5,677 nt of DNA from Candidatus Woesearchaeota archaeon (GCA_015519985.1 WIAN01000044.1:1-5677); one strand, 5' to 3'. Counted from the first letter of the stretch, positions 1 to 4,670 are shown. Translations and numbers: made by a program. Notes: generated by a model not told the origin, from the letters alone.

Positions 1-963
1 GTATATTATGTTTGCTGTTTTGTAAGGATCATGTCTTATTAATGCTCTTATTATTTTATCTCCTTCTACTTTTTTAGGTATTTTTTCACTTATTAATTCT
101 TCTCCTATAAATTTTGCTTTTTTTGTTTTAAAATTTTCTTTATCAACTATTACTAATTTTTCTCCTTCATTTGAATAGTATTCTAAAAATTCTTTTTTAG
201 GAATTTTTGTATTATAAATTATATAATCTAAAATGTTTTCATAAGTGTATTCTTCTATTTTTTTAACAAAATCTGTTATTTTAAAATTTTCAGTATGATT
301 TTTTTGTGTCATAATATTACATACATATACTTTTTTTGCTTTACTGTCTTTTAATGCTTCTTTTATTCCTTTAACTATTAAATTTGGAAGTAAACTTGTA
401 TATAAATCTCCTGGAGAAAAAACAATTAAATCTGATTGTAATATTGCTTTTATTGCTTCTTCATTTGCTTCTACTTCTTTGTCAAAAAATATTTTTTTTA
501 TCTTTTTTTCTTTCAAATCTATATTTTTTTCTTTTTCTATTATTTCGTTATTTTCTGTTATTGCTTTTAATCTTACATTTTCTAATGTTACAGGAATTAC
601 ATTTCCTTTTACTTCTAATATTTTTTCTGCCATTTTTATTGCTGTTTTAAAATCTCCCGAAACTTTTTCTAATGTAGATAAAAATATATTTCCAAAATTT
701 TGTCCTTTTAAACTTCCTTCTTTATATCTGTAAGAAAACAATTTTCTCCAAATTTCATCAGAATGAGATAATGCTACTAAATTTTGTCTTATATCTCCAG
801 GAGGTAAAACTCCATATTCATCTCTTAATATTCCTGTACTTCCTCCATCATCTGCCATTGTTACTATAGAATTTATTTTTATATCAGGATAATTTTTTAA
901 TCCTTTTAGTATTGTGAAAGAACCAGTGCCTCCTCCTATTATTGTAATTGTTTTTTTTGCCAT
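1..963 (-). CDS. yvcK: YvcK/CofD-family protein (gluconeogenesis factor YvcK-like), 3'-truncated by the window edge
   Basis: This frame is open for 321 codons from the ATG at 963-961 to the window edge, with no stop inside the window. The translation starts MAKKTITIIGGGTGSFTILK. Family signatures in order are a Rossmann-type glycine loop GGGTG (residues 10-14), MADDGGSTG (36-44), GDIRQNL (56-62), GQNFGN (87-92, matching GHSLGN in Bacillus YvcK), SPGDLYTSLLPN (183-194), YVCNIMTQ (213-220) and RHDPYK (310-315). Together these resemble YvcK more than the F420-pathway transferase CofD. YvcK proteins bind UDP-sugars and affect central carbon and cell-envelope metabolism in bacteria; the role in archaea is unknown to me. 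YvcK is usually about 320 residues, so only a short C-terminal stretch should be missing. An in-frame stop at 975-973 makes 963 the first possible ATG. The gene lies 67 nt downstream of the HTH-like gene on the same strand, with no T-tract between them, so cotranscription is plausible. Confidence 0.9.
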   Translation of the reverse strand, partial: MAKKTITIIGGGTGSFTILKGLKNYPDIKINSIVTMADDGGSTGILRDEYGVLPPGDIRQNLVALSHSDEIWRKLFSYRYKEGSLKGQNFGNIFLSTLEKVSGDFKTAIKMAEKILEVKGNVIPVTLENVRLKAITENNEIIEKEKNIDLKEKKIKKIFFDKEVEANEEAIKAILQSDLIVFSPGDLYTSLLPNLIVKGIKEALKDSKAKKVYVCNIMTQKNHTENFKITDFVKKIEEYTYENILDYIIYNTKIPKKEFLEYYSNEGEKLVIVDKENFKTKKAKFIGEELISEKIPKKVEGDKIIRALIRHDPYKTANIIY

Positions 964-996
964 TTTATTTTTTTATTATTTATGGTTTGTAATATT

Positions 997-1004
997 GTTT
1001 ATAA
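997..1004 (-). promoter_or_regulatory. Candidate TATA box for the yvcK-like gene
   Basis: On the minus strand the sequence reads TTATAAAC, centred about 38 nt before the ATG at 963. A start about 27 nt downstream would give a leader of roughly 10 nt with no Shine-Dalgarno site. The spacing is less exact than at the other promoters here and the region is almost pure A/T, so this is weak. Read-through from the gene at 1558-1031 is an equally good explanation. Confidence 0.25.
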
Positions 1005-1030
1005 TTATTATTTGATTATTATTTGTATTT

Positions 1031-1558
1031 TTAGTCTATTGTTATAAAATTATATTCTACATTGTTATTTTTTAAGAAATTATTGTTTAATTCTAAAAAT
1101 ATTTTTTCATCAAAATATTTTTTTTCTATAGGAATTTTTTTTTCTAAAAGATTGTTTACTAATTCTATCGCATAATTTTTACTTACATTTAATCTTTCTG
1201 AAATAATTTTGTATGATAATAATGATTTTTTTCTTTTATAATCCAATAGTAAAGCTAACAATTCTTCTTCTTCTCTTGTTAAAAAAATGTTTTCTACTTT
1301 CTTTTTTTCTATGTATTCTTCTTTATAATTGTTTAGTCCTATTTCTTTCAATTTTAATTCTATTTTTGCTATTTTTTCTGCTAATTTGTCTATTTTGTTG
1401 TTTAATAAACTTATATACTCATAATTTGAATGTATTTCTAATGTATTTTGATTTATGCTTTCTAAATGATCTTCTAATTCTTCTTTTATTTTTGAGAAAA
1501 CGATTTTTAATTCTTCTCTTAAATTTTTTACTTCACTATTTTTTTTAAAGAAAGCCAT
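1031..1558 (-). CDS. Coiled-coil protein with a C-terminal winged-helix-like domain, function unknown
   Basis: The protein has 175 residues. Residues about 11-75 look like a long amphipathic, charged helix or coiled coil and include ESINQNTLEI (33-42) and a run of NKIDKLAEKIAKI (54-66). Residues about 91-162 look like a winged-helix/HTH domain: an initial helix LTREEEELLALLLDY (93-107), a recognition-type segment SYKIISERLNVSKNYAIELVN (115-135), then KKIPIEKKYFDEKIFLELN (140-158), which fits a wing. I recognise this arrangement as similar to uncharacterised DPANN proteins, from memory only. There is no signal peptide or membrane segment. The gene is divergent from the METTL5-like gene and shares a TATA box with it. 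The ATG at 1558 is supported by that box, centred 27.5 nt upstream, which implies a leaderless mRNA. It could be a transcriptional regulator or an oligomeric scaffold; the sequence does not decide. Confidence 0.75.
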   Translation of the reverse strand: MAFFKKNSEVKNLREELKIVFSKIKEELEDHLESINQNTLEIHSNYEYISLLNNKIDKLAEKIAKIELKLKEIGLNNYKEEYIEKKKVENIFLTREEEELLALLLDYKRKKSLLSYKIISERLNVSKNYAIELVNNLLEKKIPIEKKYFDEKIFLELNNNFLKNNNVEYNFITID

Positions 1559-1561
1559 GTT

Positions 1562-1609
1562 TATTTTGTTTTAAACAAAAGCTTATAAAATTTGTTGTTT
1601 TACAAAATA
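1562..1609. promoter_or_regulatory. Symmetric divergent promoter with one shared TATA box
   Basis: The palindromic core TTATAA (1583-1588) is centred at 1585.5. The A of the leftward ATG (1558) and the A of the rightward ATG (1613) are both exactly 27.5 nt from this centre, the usual distance from an archaeal TATA box to the transcription start. Both mRNAs should therefore be leaderless. An 8-bp perfect inverted repeat flanks the core at equal distance: TATTTTGT (1562-1569) and ACAAAATA (1602-1609). Each gene thus reads ACAAAATA three nucleotides before its ATG, in the position of the initially melted region. The longer matches are GCTTATAAAA rightward and TTTTATAAGC leftward. Simultaneous use in both directions is sterically unlikely, so the two genes may compete for TBP. 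Confidence 0.75.
1564..1580. repeat. Inverted repeat inside the divergent promoter, possible operator
   Basis: TTTTGTTT (1564-1571) and AAACAAAA (1573-1580) form a perfect 8-bp inverted repeat around a single T (1572). It lies between the shared TATA box and the start of the leftward HTH-like gene, and just upstream of the TATA box for the rightward gene. A dimeric repressor bound here would block leftward initiation and could also affect TFB contact for rightward initiation. Autoregulation by the adjacent winged-helix protein is an inference. The low sequence complexity lowers confidence. Confidence 0.4.
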
Positions 1610-1612
1610 TTA

Positions 1613-2350
1613 ATGGAAAACTTTATTTCAAAATTTATTTCAAAAAAAGAATTAGAAATAATCCTTTCTAAACTCAAAAAATTTGAAGATGAAGATGTTA
1701 AAAGTAATATTTTTTTAGAACAATATTCTACTAATGATGTTGTTGCTTCTGAATTAGCATGGTTTATTTTTATGAATGATAAAATGAATGATAAAAATAA
1801 CATGATTAATAATGCTGATTTTGGTTTTATTGATTTAGGCAGTGGTACAGGAATTTTAGGTATTTCTCTTTTATTTTATGGTTTTAAAATAATTTTTATT
1901 GAAAAAGATGTTAATGCTGTTAATGTTTTAAAACAAAATTTAAATTATATTATAACTGAATATGATGAATATTTTAAAAGTATTAATTTTGATGTTAAAA
2001 ATAATTTTGTTATTATTAATAAGGATATTAATGATTTAGATGAAAGTTTTTTTGTTAATTATAAAAATTTTTATGTGATTATGAATCCTCCTTTTGGAGC
2101 TGTTAAAAAAAATAAACATGCTGATAAAAATTTTTTAGAAAAAGCTTTTAATTTTAATAAAGTTTATTCTATTCATAATTTTGAAAGTGAAAAAACATTA
2201 AATTTTTTAAAATCTATAAGTAGTGATTTTAATTTTTCTTTTAAAATTTTGTTTGAGAAAGATTTTATTATTAAAAAACAACATTTTTTTCATAAAAAAA
2301 ATAAAAAAACTATAAAAGTGATAGTTGTTTTGTTTGAAAAAAATAAATAA
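1613..2350 (+). CDS. METTL5-like rRNA N6-adenine methyltransferase
   Basis: This is a class I SAM-dependent methyltransferase of 245 residues. Landmarks are LEQYST (35-40), the conserved N-terminal motif of METTL5-type enzymes; the SAM-binding motif I DLGSGTG (74-80); an acidic motif II IEKD (96-99); the catalytic MNPPFG (157-162) typical of amino-group methylation of adenine; HADKNFLEKAF (169-179); VYSIH (184-188), matching VYSLH in human METTL5; and FHKK (226-229), matching its substrate-side FHKKK. Human METTL5 makes m6A in 18S rRNA near the decoding centre with TRMT112 as partner; the archaeal target is presumably the equivalent 16S site. I chose the ATG at 1613 over an in-frame TTG at 1592 because the TATA box at 1583-1590 places the transcription start at about 1613, so the TTG would lie upstream of the mRNA. 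No membrane segment or frameshift is seen. A related Trm-type or PrmC-like role is possible but less likely. Confidence 0.88.
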   Translation: MENFISKFISKKELEIILSKLKKFEDEDVKSNIFLEQYSTNDVVASELAWFIFMNDKMNDKNNMINNADFGFIDLGSGTGILGISLLFYGFKIIFIEKDVNAVNVLKQNLNYIITEYDEYFKSINFDVKNNFVIINKDINDLDESFFVNYKNFYVIMNPPFGAVKKNKHADKNFLEKAFNFNKVYSIHNFESEKTLNFLKSISSDFNFSFKILFEKDFIIKKQHFFHKKNKKTIKVIVVLFEKNK

Positions 2351-2384
2351 AAAAATAATAAAAAATTGTTAAAAAAGCAATAAC

Positions 2385-2392
2385 TTTATAAA
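2385..2392 (+). promoter_or_regulatory. TATA box of rpo11
   Basis: The perfect palindrome TTTATAAA is centred at 2388.5, exactly 27.5 nt before the ATG at 2416. The preceding AATAAC (2379-2384) could act as a BRE. There is no Shine-Dalgarno site between here and the ATG, so a leaderless transcript is predicted. This is the best TATA match in the window and could drive rpo11 and, by read-through, the stalk genes. Confidence 0.75.
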
Positions 2393-2415
2393 GGGTTGTT
2401 TTTTCCCTATGCTTT

Positions 2416-2688
2416 ATGGATGTTAATATTATAGAAGATGAAAAAAACAGATTTGTTTTTGAATTGTTAAGTCACGATCATACTGTTTTATTGCTTGTTA
2501 AAGATCATTTAAAAGATAATGAAGATGTTAAACTTTTAACATTCAGCGTTGGACATCCAGAAACTGGAAAACCTTTTTTTGTGTTGGAAACAAAAAAGAA
2601 TAATGCTAAAAAATTATTTTTAAATTCACTTTCAGAAATTGAAAAAGATTTGCAAAAAATACAAAAAGATTTTGAAAAAAAATTATAA
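2416..2688 (+). CDS. rpo11: DNA-directed RNA polymerase subunit Rpo11 (RpoL)
   Basis: The protein has 90 residues, the normal size for archaeal Rpo11 (subunit L), the homologue of eukaryotic RPB11 and of part of the bacterial alpha subunit. It pairs with Rpo3 to form the assembly platform of RNA polymerase. Diagnostic segments are DHTVLLLVKDHL (21-32), where DHT followed by a hydrophobic helix is the family hallmark, and GHPETGKPFFVLET (46-59), the usual HP..GKP strand-loop-strand. The C-terminal helix (about 63-90) is highly charged. The ATG at 2416 is set by the upstream TATA box; another ATG at 2409 is out of frame. No T-tract terminator follows, and the L1 gene starts 67 nt later, so rpo11 may be cotranscribed with the ribosomal stalk genes. 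Confidence 0.93.
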   Translation: MDVNIIEDEKNRFVFELLSHDHTVLLLVKDHLKDNEDVKLLTFSVGHPETGKPFFVLETKKNNAKKLFLNSLSEIEKDLQKIQKDFEKKL

Positions 2689-2689
2689 T
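2681..2689 (+). promoter_or_regulatory. Possible internal promoter for the L1-L10-L12 operon
   Basis: AATTATAAT overlaps the rpo11 stop codon (2686-2688). A start 27 nt downstream of its centre would fall near 2712-2713, at the first base of the L1-operator hairpin, giving an mRNA that opens with the regulatory stem. The position is attractive, but in DNA this AT-rich a TATA-like match at a TAA codon is easily accidental. Confidence 0.3.
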
Positions 2690-2711
2690 GATTTTGAAAG
2701 ATAAAAATATT

Positions 2712-2742
2712 GCCCGTGGACTAATCTTTTGATTAGGAGGGC
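2712..2742 (+). promoter_or_regulatory. Predicted L1-binding mRNA hairpin (autoregulatory operator)
   Basis: The RNA folds as an outer stem GCCC (2712-2715) with GGGC (2739-2742), an asymmetric internal loop GTGGA (2716-2720) opposite GA (2737-2738), an inner stem CTAATC (2721-2726) with GATTAG (2731-2736), and a TTTT loop (2727-2730). All ten stem pairs are Watson-Crick, and this is one of the few GC-rich spots in the window. Ribosomal L1 is known to repress its own operon in Methanococcus by binding an mRNA copy of its 23S rRNA site, a two-helix element with an asymmetric loop whose short strand is GA. The match of shape, the GA strand and the position next to the L1 Shine-Dalgarno site support the same role here. 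The hairpin ends directly before the SD, so bound L1 would block the ribosome. Confidence 0.7.
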
Positions 2743-2748
2743 GGAGGT
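2743..2748 (+). promoter_or_regulatory. Shine-Dalgarno site of the L1 gene
   Basis: GGAGGT lies 7 nt before the ATG at 2756 and decides that start over the in-frame TTG at 2729, which lies inside the hairpin. It directly abuts the hairpin's 3' arm. A second AGGAGG (2735-2740) is buried in the stem and internal loop. Confidence 0.85.
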
Positions 2749-2755
2749 AATAAAC

Positions 2756-3409
2756 ATGAATAAAGAAAAAATAGTAAGTATTTTAAAAAAATTAAAAGAA
2801 CAAAAAAAGAGAAATTTTGAACAACAAATAGATTTTATAATTAATTTTAAAGAATTGGATTTAAAAAAACCAGAAAATCAACTTAATTTCTTTGTAACTT
2901 TACCATTTAGTCCTGGTAAAGAAAAAAAAATTGCTGGTTTTGTTGATGTTGATTTGGTAGAAGATGCTAAAAAATATTTAGATTTCTATTTGACTCCTGA
3001 TCAATTTCAAGAATATGCTAAGGACAAAAAGAAAATTAAAAAGTTAGCTGAAGAATACGATTTTTTTGTAGCTCAAGGAAACTTAATGAAAGACATAGCA
3101 GCTAATTTTGGTAGAGTTTTGGGTTCTAGAGGTAAAATGCCCGATCCTAAAGGGGGAATGATTGTACCTCCTAAAGGAGGAAACTTAAAAGACATAGTTT
3201 CCAGATTGAAAAAAACTGTAAGGGTAAGAGTTAGAACTACTCCTACTTTCCAAACTAGAATTGGTAGTGAAAAACAAGATGAAAATGAAGTTGCTGAAAA
3301 TGTAAAACATTTGTTTGACCAAATTGTTTCTCATTTGCCTTCAGAAGAAAAGAATGTTAAAAGTGTATTTTTAAAAACAACTATGGGTAGTCCGGAGAGG
3401 TTGATGTAA
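2756..3409 (+). CDS. rpl1: 50S ribosomal protein L1 (uL1)
   Basis: The protein has 217 residues, the standard archaeal length. L1 binds helices 76-78 of 23S rRNA, forms the mobile L1 stalk that handles E-site tRNA, and in several organisms represses its own mRNA. Family landmarks are the N-terminal RNA-binding segment FEQQIDFIINFKELDLKKPE (21-40), GRVLGSRGKMPDPKGG (119-134) in domain II, FQTRIGSE (165-172), and the C-terminal TTMGSPERL (208-216), which is part of the rRNA/mRNA-binding surface. The start follows from the GGAGGT Shine-Dalgarno site. A predicted L1-binding hairpin precedes it. The stop is followed by one base and then the L10 ATG, so the two genes are tightly coupled. The usual upstream neighbour L11 is absent from the window; rpo11 is in its place. 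Confidence 0.96.
   Translation: MNKEKIVSILKKLKEQKKRNFEQQIDFIINFKELDLKKPENQLNFFVTLPFSPGKEKKIAGFVDVDLVEDAKKYLDFYLTPDQFQEYAKDKKKIKKLAEEYDFFVAQGNLMKDIAANFGRVLGSRGKMPDPKGGMIVPPKGGNLKDIVSRLKKTVRVRVRTTPTFQTRIGSEKQDENEVAENVKHLFDQIVSHLPSEEKNVKSVFLKTTMGSPERLM
3397..3401 (+). promoter_or_regulatory. Shine-Dalgarno site of the L10 gene inside the L1 coding end
   Basis: GAGGT within the last codons of L1 lies 9 nt before the L10 ATG at 3411. The L1 stop (3407-3409) lies between them, which fits translational coupling, so L1 feedback on its own start could also lower L10 synthesis. Confidence 0.6.
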
Positions 3410-3410
3410 T

Positions 3411-4259
3411 ATGGCTCATGTTTCTCAAAGAAAAAAAATTATTGTAGATGAATTAACAAATTTAGCTAAAAAGTATAACGTTATTGCATTATTAGATATG
3501 GAAGGAATGCCAGCAAATACATTACAAGAAATGAGAGAAAAATTAAGAAAACATGCTAAAATTGTTATGAGTAAAAAAAGATTGATGAAAATTGTTTTTA
3601 AAAATGTTGAATCTGAAAAAGAAGGAATTACAAAATTAGAAGAACATTTTAGAGGAATGCCTGCTTTATTATTTACTGAAGAAAATCCTTTTAGAATTGC
3701 TTCAATTTTAAAAAAGTCAAGAACACCAGCTCATGCTAAAGCTGGACAAATAGCTCCTGACGATATTGTTGTAAAAGCAGGACCTACTTCATTCCCTCCT
3801 GGACCTATTATTTCAGAATTAGGAAGTATAGGTTTAAAAACAGGAGTTGAAGGAGGAAAAGTAGCTATTAAAGAAGATAAAGTTGTTGTTAAAAAAGGAG
3901 AAGTTATACCTCCTAAAGTTGCTGAAGTTTTAACAAGATTAGATATTAAACCTGTGGAGTTAGGTTTAACTATGACAGCAGCTTATGAAAATGGAATTAT
4001 ATACACTCAAGATGTATTAGAAGTTGACGAACAACACTACATCGATTTATTAAAACAAGCTGCTTTAGAATCTTTTGCAGTAGCTTTAACACAAGGAATT
4101 ATTACAGAAGAAACAGTAAAACCAATATTAGAGAAAGCTGCAAGAGAAGCATTTATGCTTGCAGTATTTAAAGACATTATTACAGAAGATACTGCTAAAT
4201 TTATTTTAGCAAAAGCAGAAACTCAAGCAAGCAATGTTAAAACAAAAGCAAACTTATAA
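3411..4259 (+). CDS. rpl10: 50S ribosomal protein L10 / acidic protein P0 (uL10)
   Basis: The protein has 282 residues. uL10 anchors the stalk to 23S rRNA next to L11 and carries L12 dimers on its C-terminal helices. The N-terminal rRNA-binding domain (about 1-105) includes VIALLDMEGMPANTLQEMR (24-42), KIVMSKKRLM (50-59) and GMPALLFTEENPF (82-94). The archaeal/eukaryotic insertion follows, with AGPTSFPPGPII (123-134), VEGGKVAIKEDKVVVKKGE (146-164) and LDIKPVELGLTMTAAYENG (177-195). The L12-binding part (about 212-275) has a 26-residue repeat. The protein ends ASNVKTKANL, without the Ala/Glu-rich tail and GLGxLFG-like end that archaeal L10 commonly carries. I found no such tail in any frame before the L12 gene, so this looks like a natural short form and not a frameshift. 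It is coupled to L1 upstream and followed by L12 after 39 nt. Confidence 0.95.
   Translation: MAHVSQRKKIIVDELTNLAKKYNVIALLDMEGMPANTLQEMREKLRKHAKIVMSKKRLMKIVFKNVESEKEGITKLEEHFRGMPALLFTEENPFRIASILKKSRTPAHAKAGQIAPDDIVVKAGPTSFPPGPIISELGSIGLKTGVEGGKVAIKEDKVVVKKGEVIPPKVAEVLTRLDIKPVELGLTMTAAYENGIIYTQDVLEVDEQHYIDLLKQAALESFAVALTQGIITEETVKPILEKAAREAFMLAVFKDIITEDTAKFILAKAETQASNVKTKANL
4062..4217 (+). repeat. Two tandem 26-residue L12-binding units in L10
   Basis: Residues 218-243 and 244-269 of L10 share the pattern A.E.F..A......ITE.T...IL.KA, with TEET (232-235) aligning with TEDT (258-261). These correspond to the helical units of archaeal uL10 that each bind an L12 dimer. A third unit starts with AETQA (269-273) and then breaks off into SNVKTKANL, so it is at best partial. 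The repeat is clear in protein; the DNA copies have diverged. Confidence 0.65.
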
Positions 4260-4261
4260 AA
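4254..4261 (+). promoter_or_regulatory. Possible internal promoter for L12
   Basis: TTATAAAA overlaps the L10 stop codon (4257-4259). A start about 27 nt after its centre would fall near 4285, at the first base of the L12 Shine-Dalgarno site. A dedicated promoter would fit the need for several L12 copies per L10. Such matches are common by chance in this composition, so this is tentative. Confidence 0.3.
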
Positions 4262-4284
4262 AGTTATATTGAAAAATAATATTT

Positions 4285-4291
4285 AAGGAGG
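4285..4291 (+). promoter_or_regulatory. Shine-Dalgarno site of the L12 gene
   Basis: AAGGAGG lies 7 nt before the ATG at 4299. It is the longest match to the archaeal 16S 3' end in the window, fitting the high translation expected for L12. Confidence 0.85.
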
Positions 4292-4298
4292 AATAAAA

Positions 4299-4607
4299 AT
4301 GGAATATGTATATGCGGCTATGCTTTTAACAAAAGCAGGAAAAAAAGTTGATGAAGAAGGAGTTAAAAAAGTATTAGAAGCAGCAGGAATTGCTGTTGAT
4401 GAAGCTAAAGTAAAAGCTGTTGTTTCTGCATTAGAAAATGTAGATATTGAAGCAGCAATTAAAGAAGCTTCAACAATGACTGCAGCACCAGCAGCATCAG
4501 CTGCTCCAGCAACAGAAGCAAAAGCAGAAGAAAAGAAAGAAGAGAAAAAAGAAGAAAAGAAAGATGACACACAAGCAGCAGCTGGTTTAGGAGCTTTATT
4601 CGGTTAA
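4299..4607 (+). CDS. rpl12: 50S ribosomal protein L12 / acidic stalk protein P1
   Basis: The protein has 102 residues, typical for archaeal L12 (aP1). It forms dimers on L10 and recruits translation GTPases such as aEF1A, aEF2 and aIF5B. The N-terminal dimerisation and L10-binding domain (1-57) begins MEYVYAAMLLTKAGKKVDEE and contains LEAAGIAVDEAKVKAVVSAL (26-45). A flexible Ala/Pro hinge (about 58-75) follows, then a Lys/Glu run (76-90), then the GTPase-binding tail AAAGLGALFG (93-102). The start is fixed by the AAGGAGG site. A T-rich terminator follows, closing the operon. Because L10 in this window lacks the matching tail, all factor recruitment would depend on this protein. An alanine- and serine-rich reading frame on the opposite strand is only its shadow. 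Confidence 0.97.
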   Translation: MEYVYAAMLLTKAGKKVDEEGVKKVLEAAGIAVDEAKVKAVVSALENVDIEAAIKEASTMTAAPAASAAPATEAKAEEKKEEKKEEKKDDTQAAAGLGALFG

Positions 4608-4609
4608 AC

Positions 4610-4636
4610 TTTTTTAAAAACTTTTTATATTTTTTT
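4610..4636 (+). terminator. T-tract terminator after L12
   Basis: Three runs of T (4610-4615, 4622-4626 and 4631-4636) begin two bases after the L12 stop. Archaeal RNA polymerase terminates on such T-tracts without needing a hairpin. No comparable tracts follow rpo11, L1 or L10, which supports one transcription unit ending here. Confidence 0.6.
4623..4630 (+). promoter_or_regulatory. Candidate TATA box for the COG1340 gene
   Basis: TTTTATAT lies within the L12 terminator region. It would start transcription near 4654 and give a short leader carrying AGGT (4658-4661). An alternative is TTTTAAAT (4641-4648), which would give a nearly leaderless mRNA at 4671. The sequence does not separate the two. 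Confidence 0.3.
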
Positions 4637-4670
4637 ATTGTTTTAAATTAAAATTTTAGGTAAGATGAGA

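Noticed and set aside
384..733. Leu- and Phe-rich plus-strand frames that resemble small membrane proteins
   Set aside because: They are antisense shadows of the AT-rich yvcK-like gene, and the minus-strand frame has clear family motifs.
1213..1548. Hydrophobic plus-strand frame opposite the HTH-like gene
   Set aside because: Runs of Leu, Ile and Phe arise from antisense of Lys- and Glu-rich coding sequence; no promoter or SD site supports it.
1592..1612. TTG start for the METTL5-like gene, adding seven residues
   Set aside because: It lies only a few bases after the TATA box, upstream of the predicted transcription start at 1613.
1600..1803. Minus-strand frame opposite the start of the METTL5-like gene
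   Set aside because: Shadow of a gene with strong methyltransferase motifs.
2729..2755. TTG start for L1, adding nine residues
   Set aside because: The TTG is in the loop of the hairpin, while ATG 2756 has a GGAGGT site at the right spacing and gives the standard L1 N-terminus.
4283..4570. Ser/Ala-rich minus-strand frame opposite L12
   Set aside because: Antisense shadow of the Ala/Lys/Glu-rich L12 gene.
4649..4658. 10-bp palindrome TAAAATTTTA upstream of the COG1340 gene
   Set aside because: Made only of A and T in a nearly pure A/T region; such palindromes are expected by chance.
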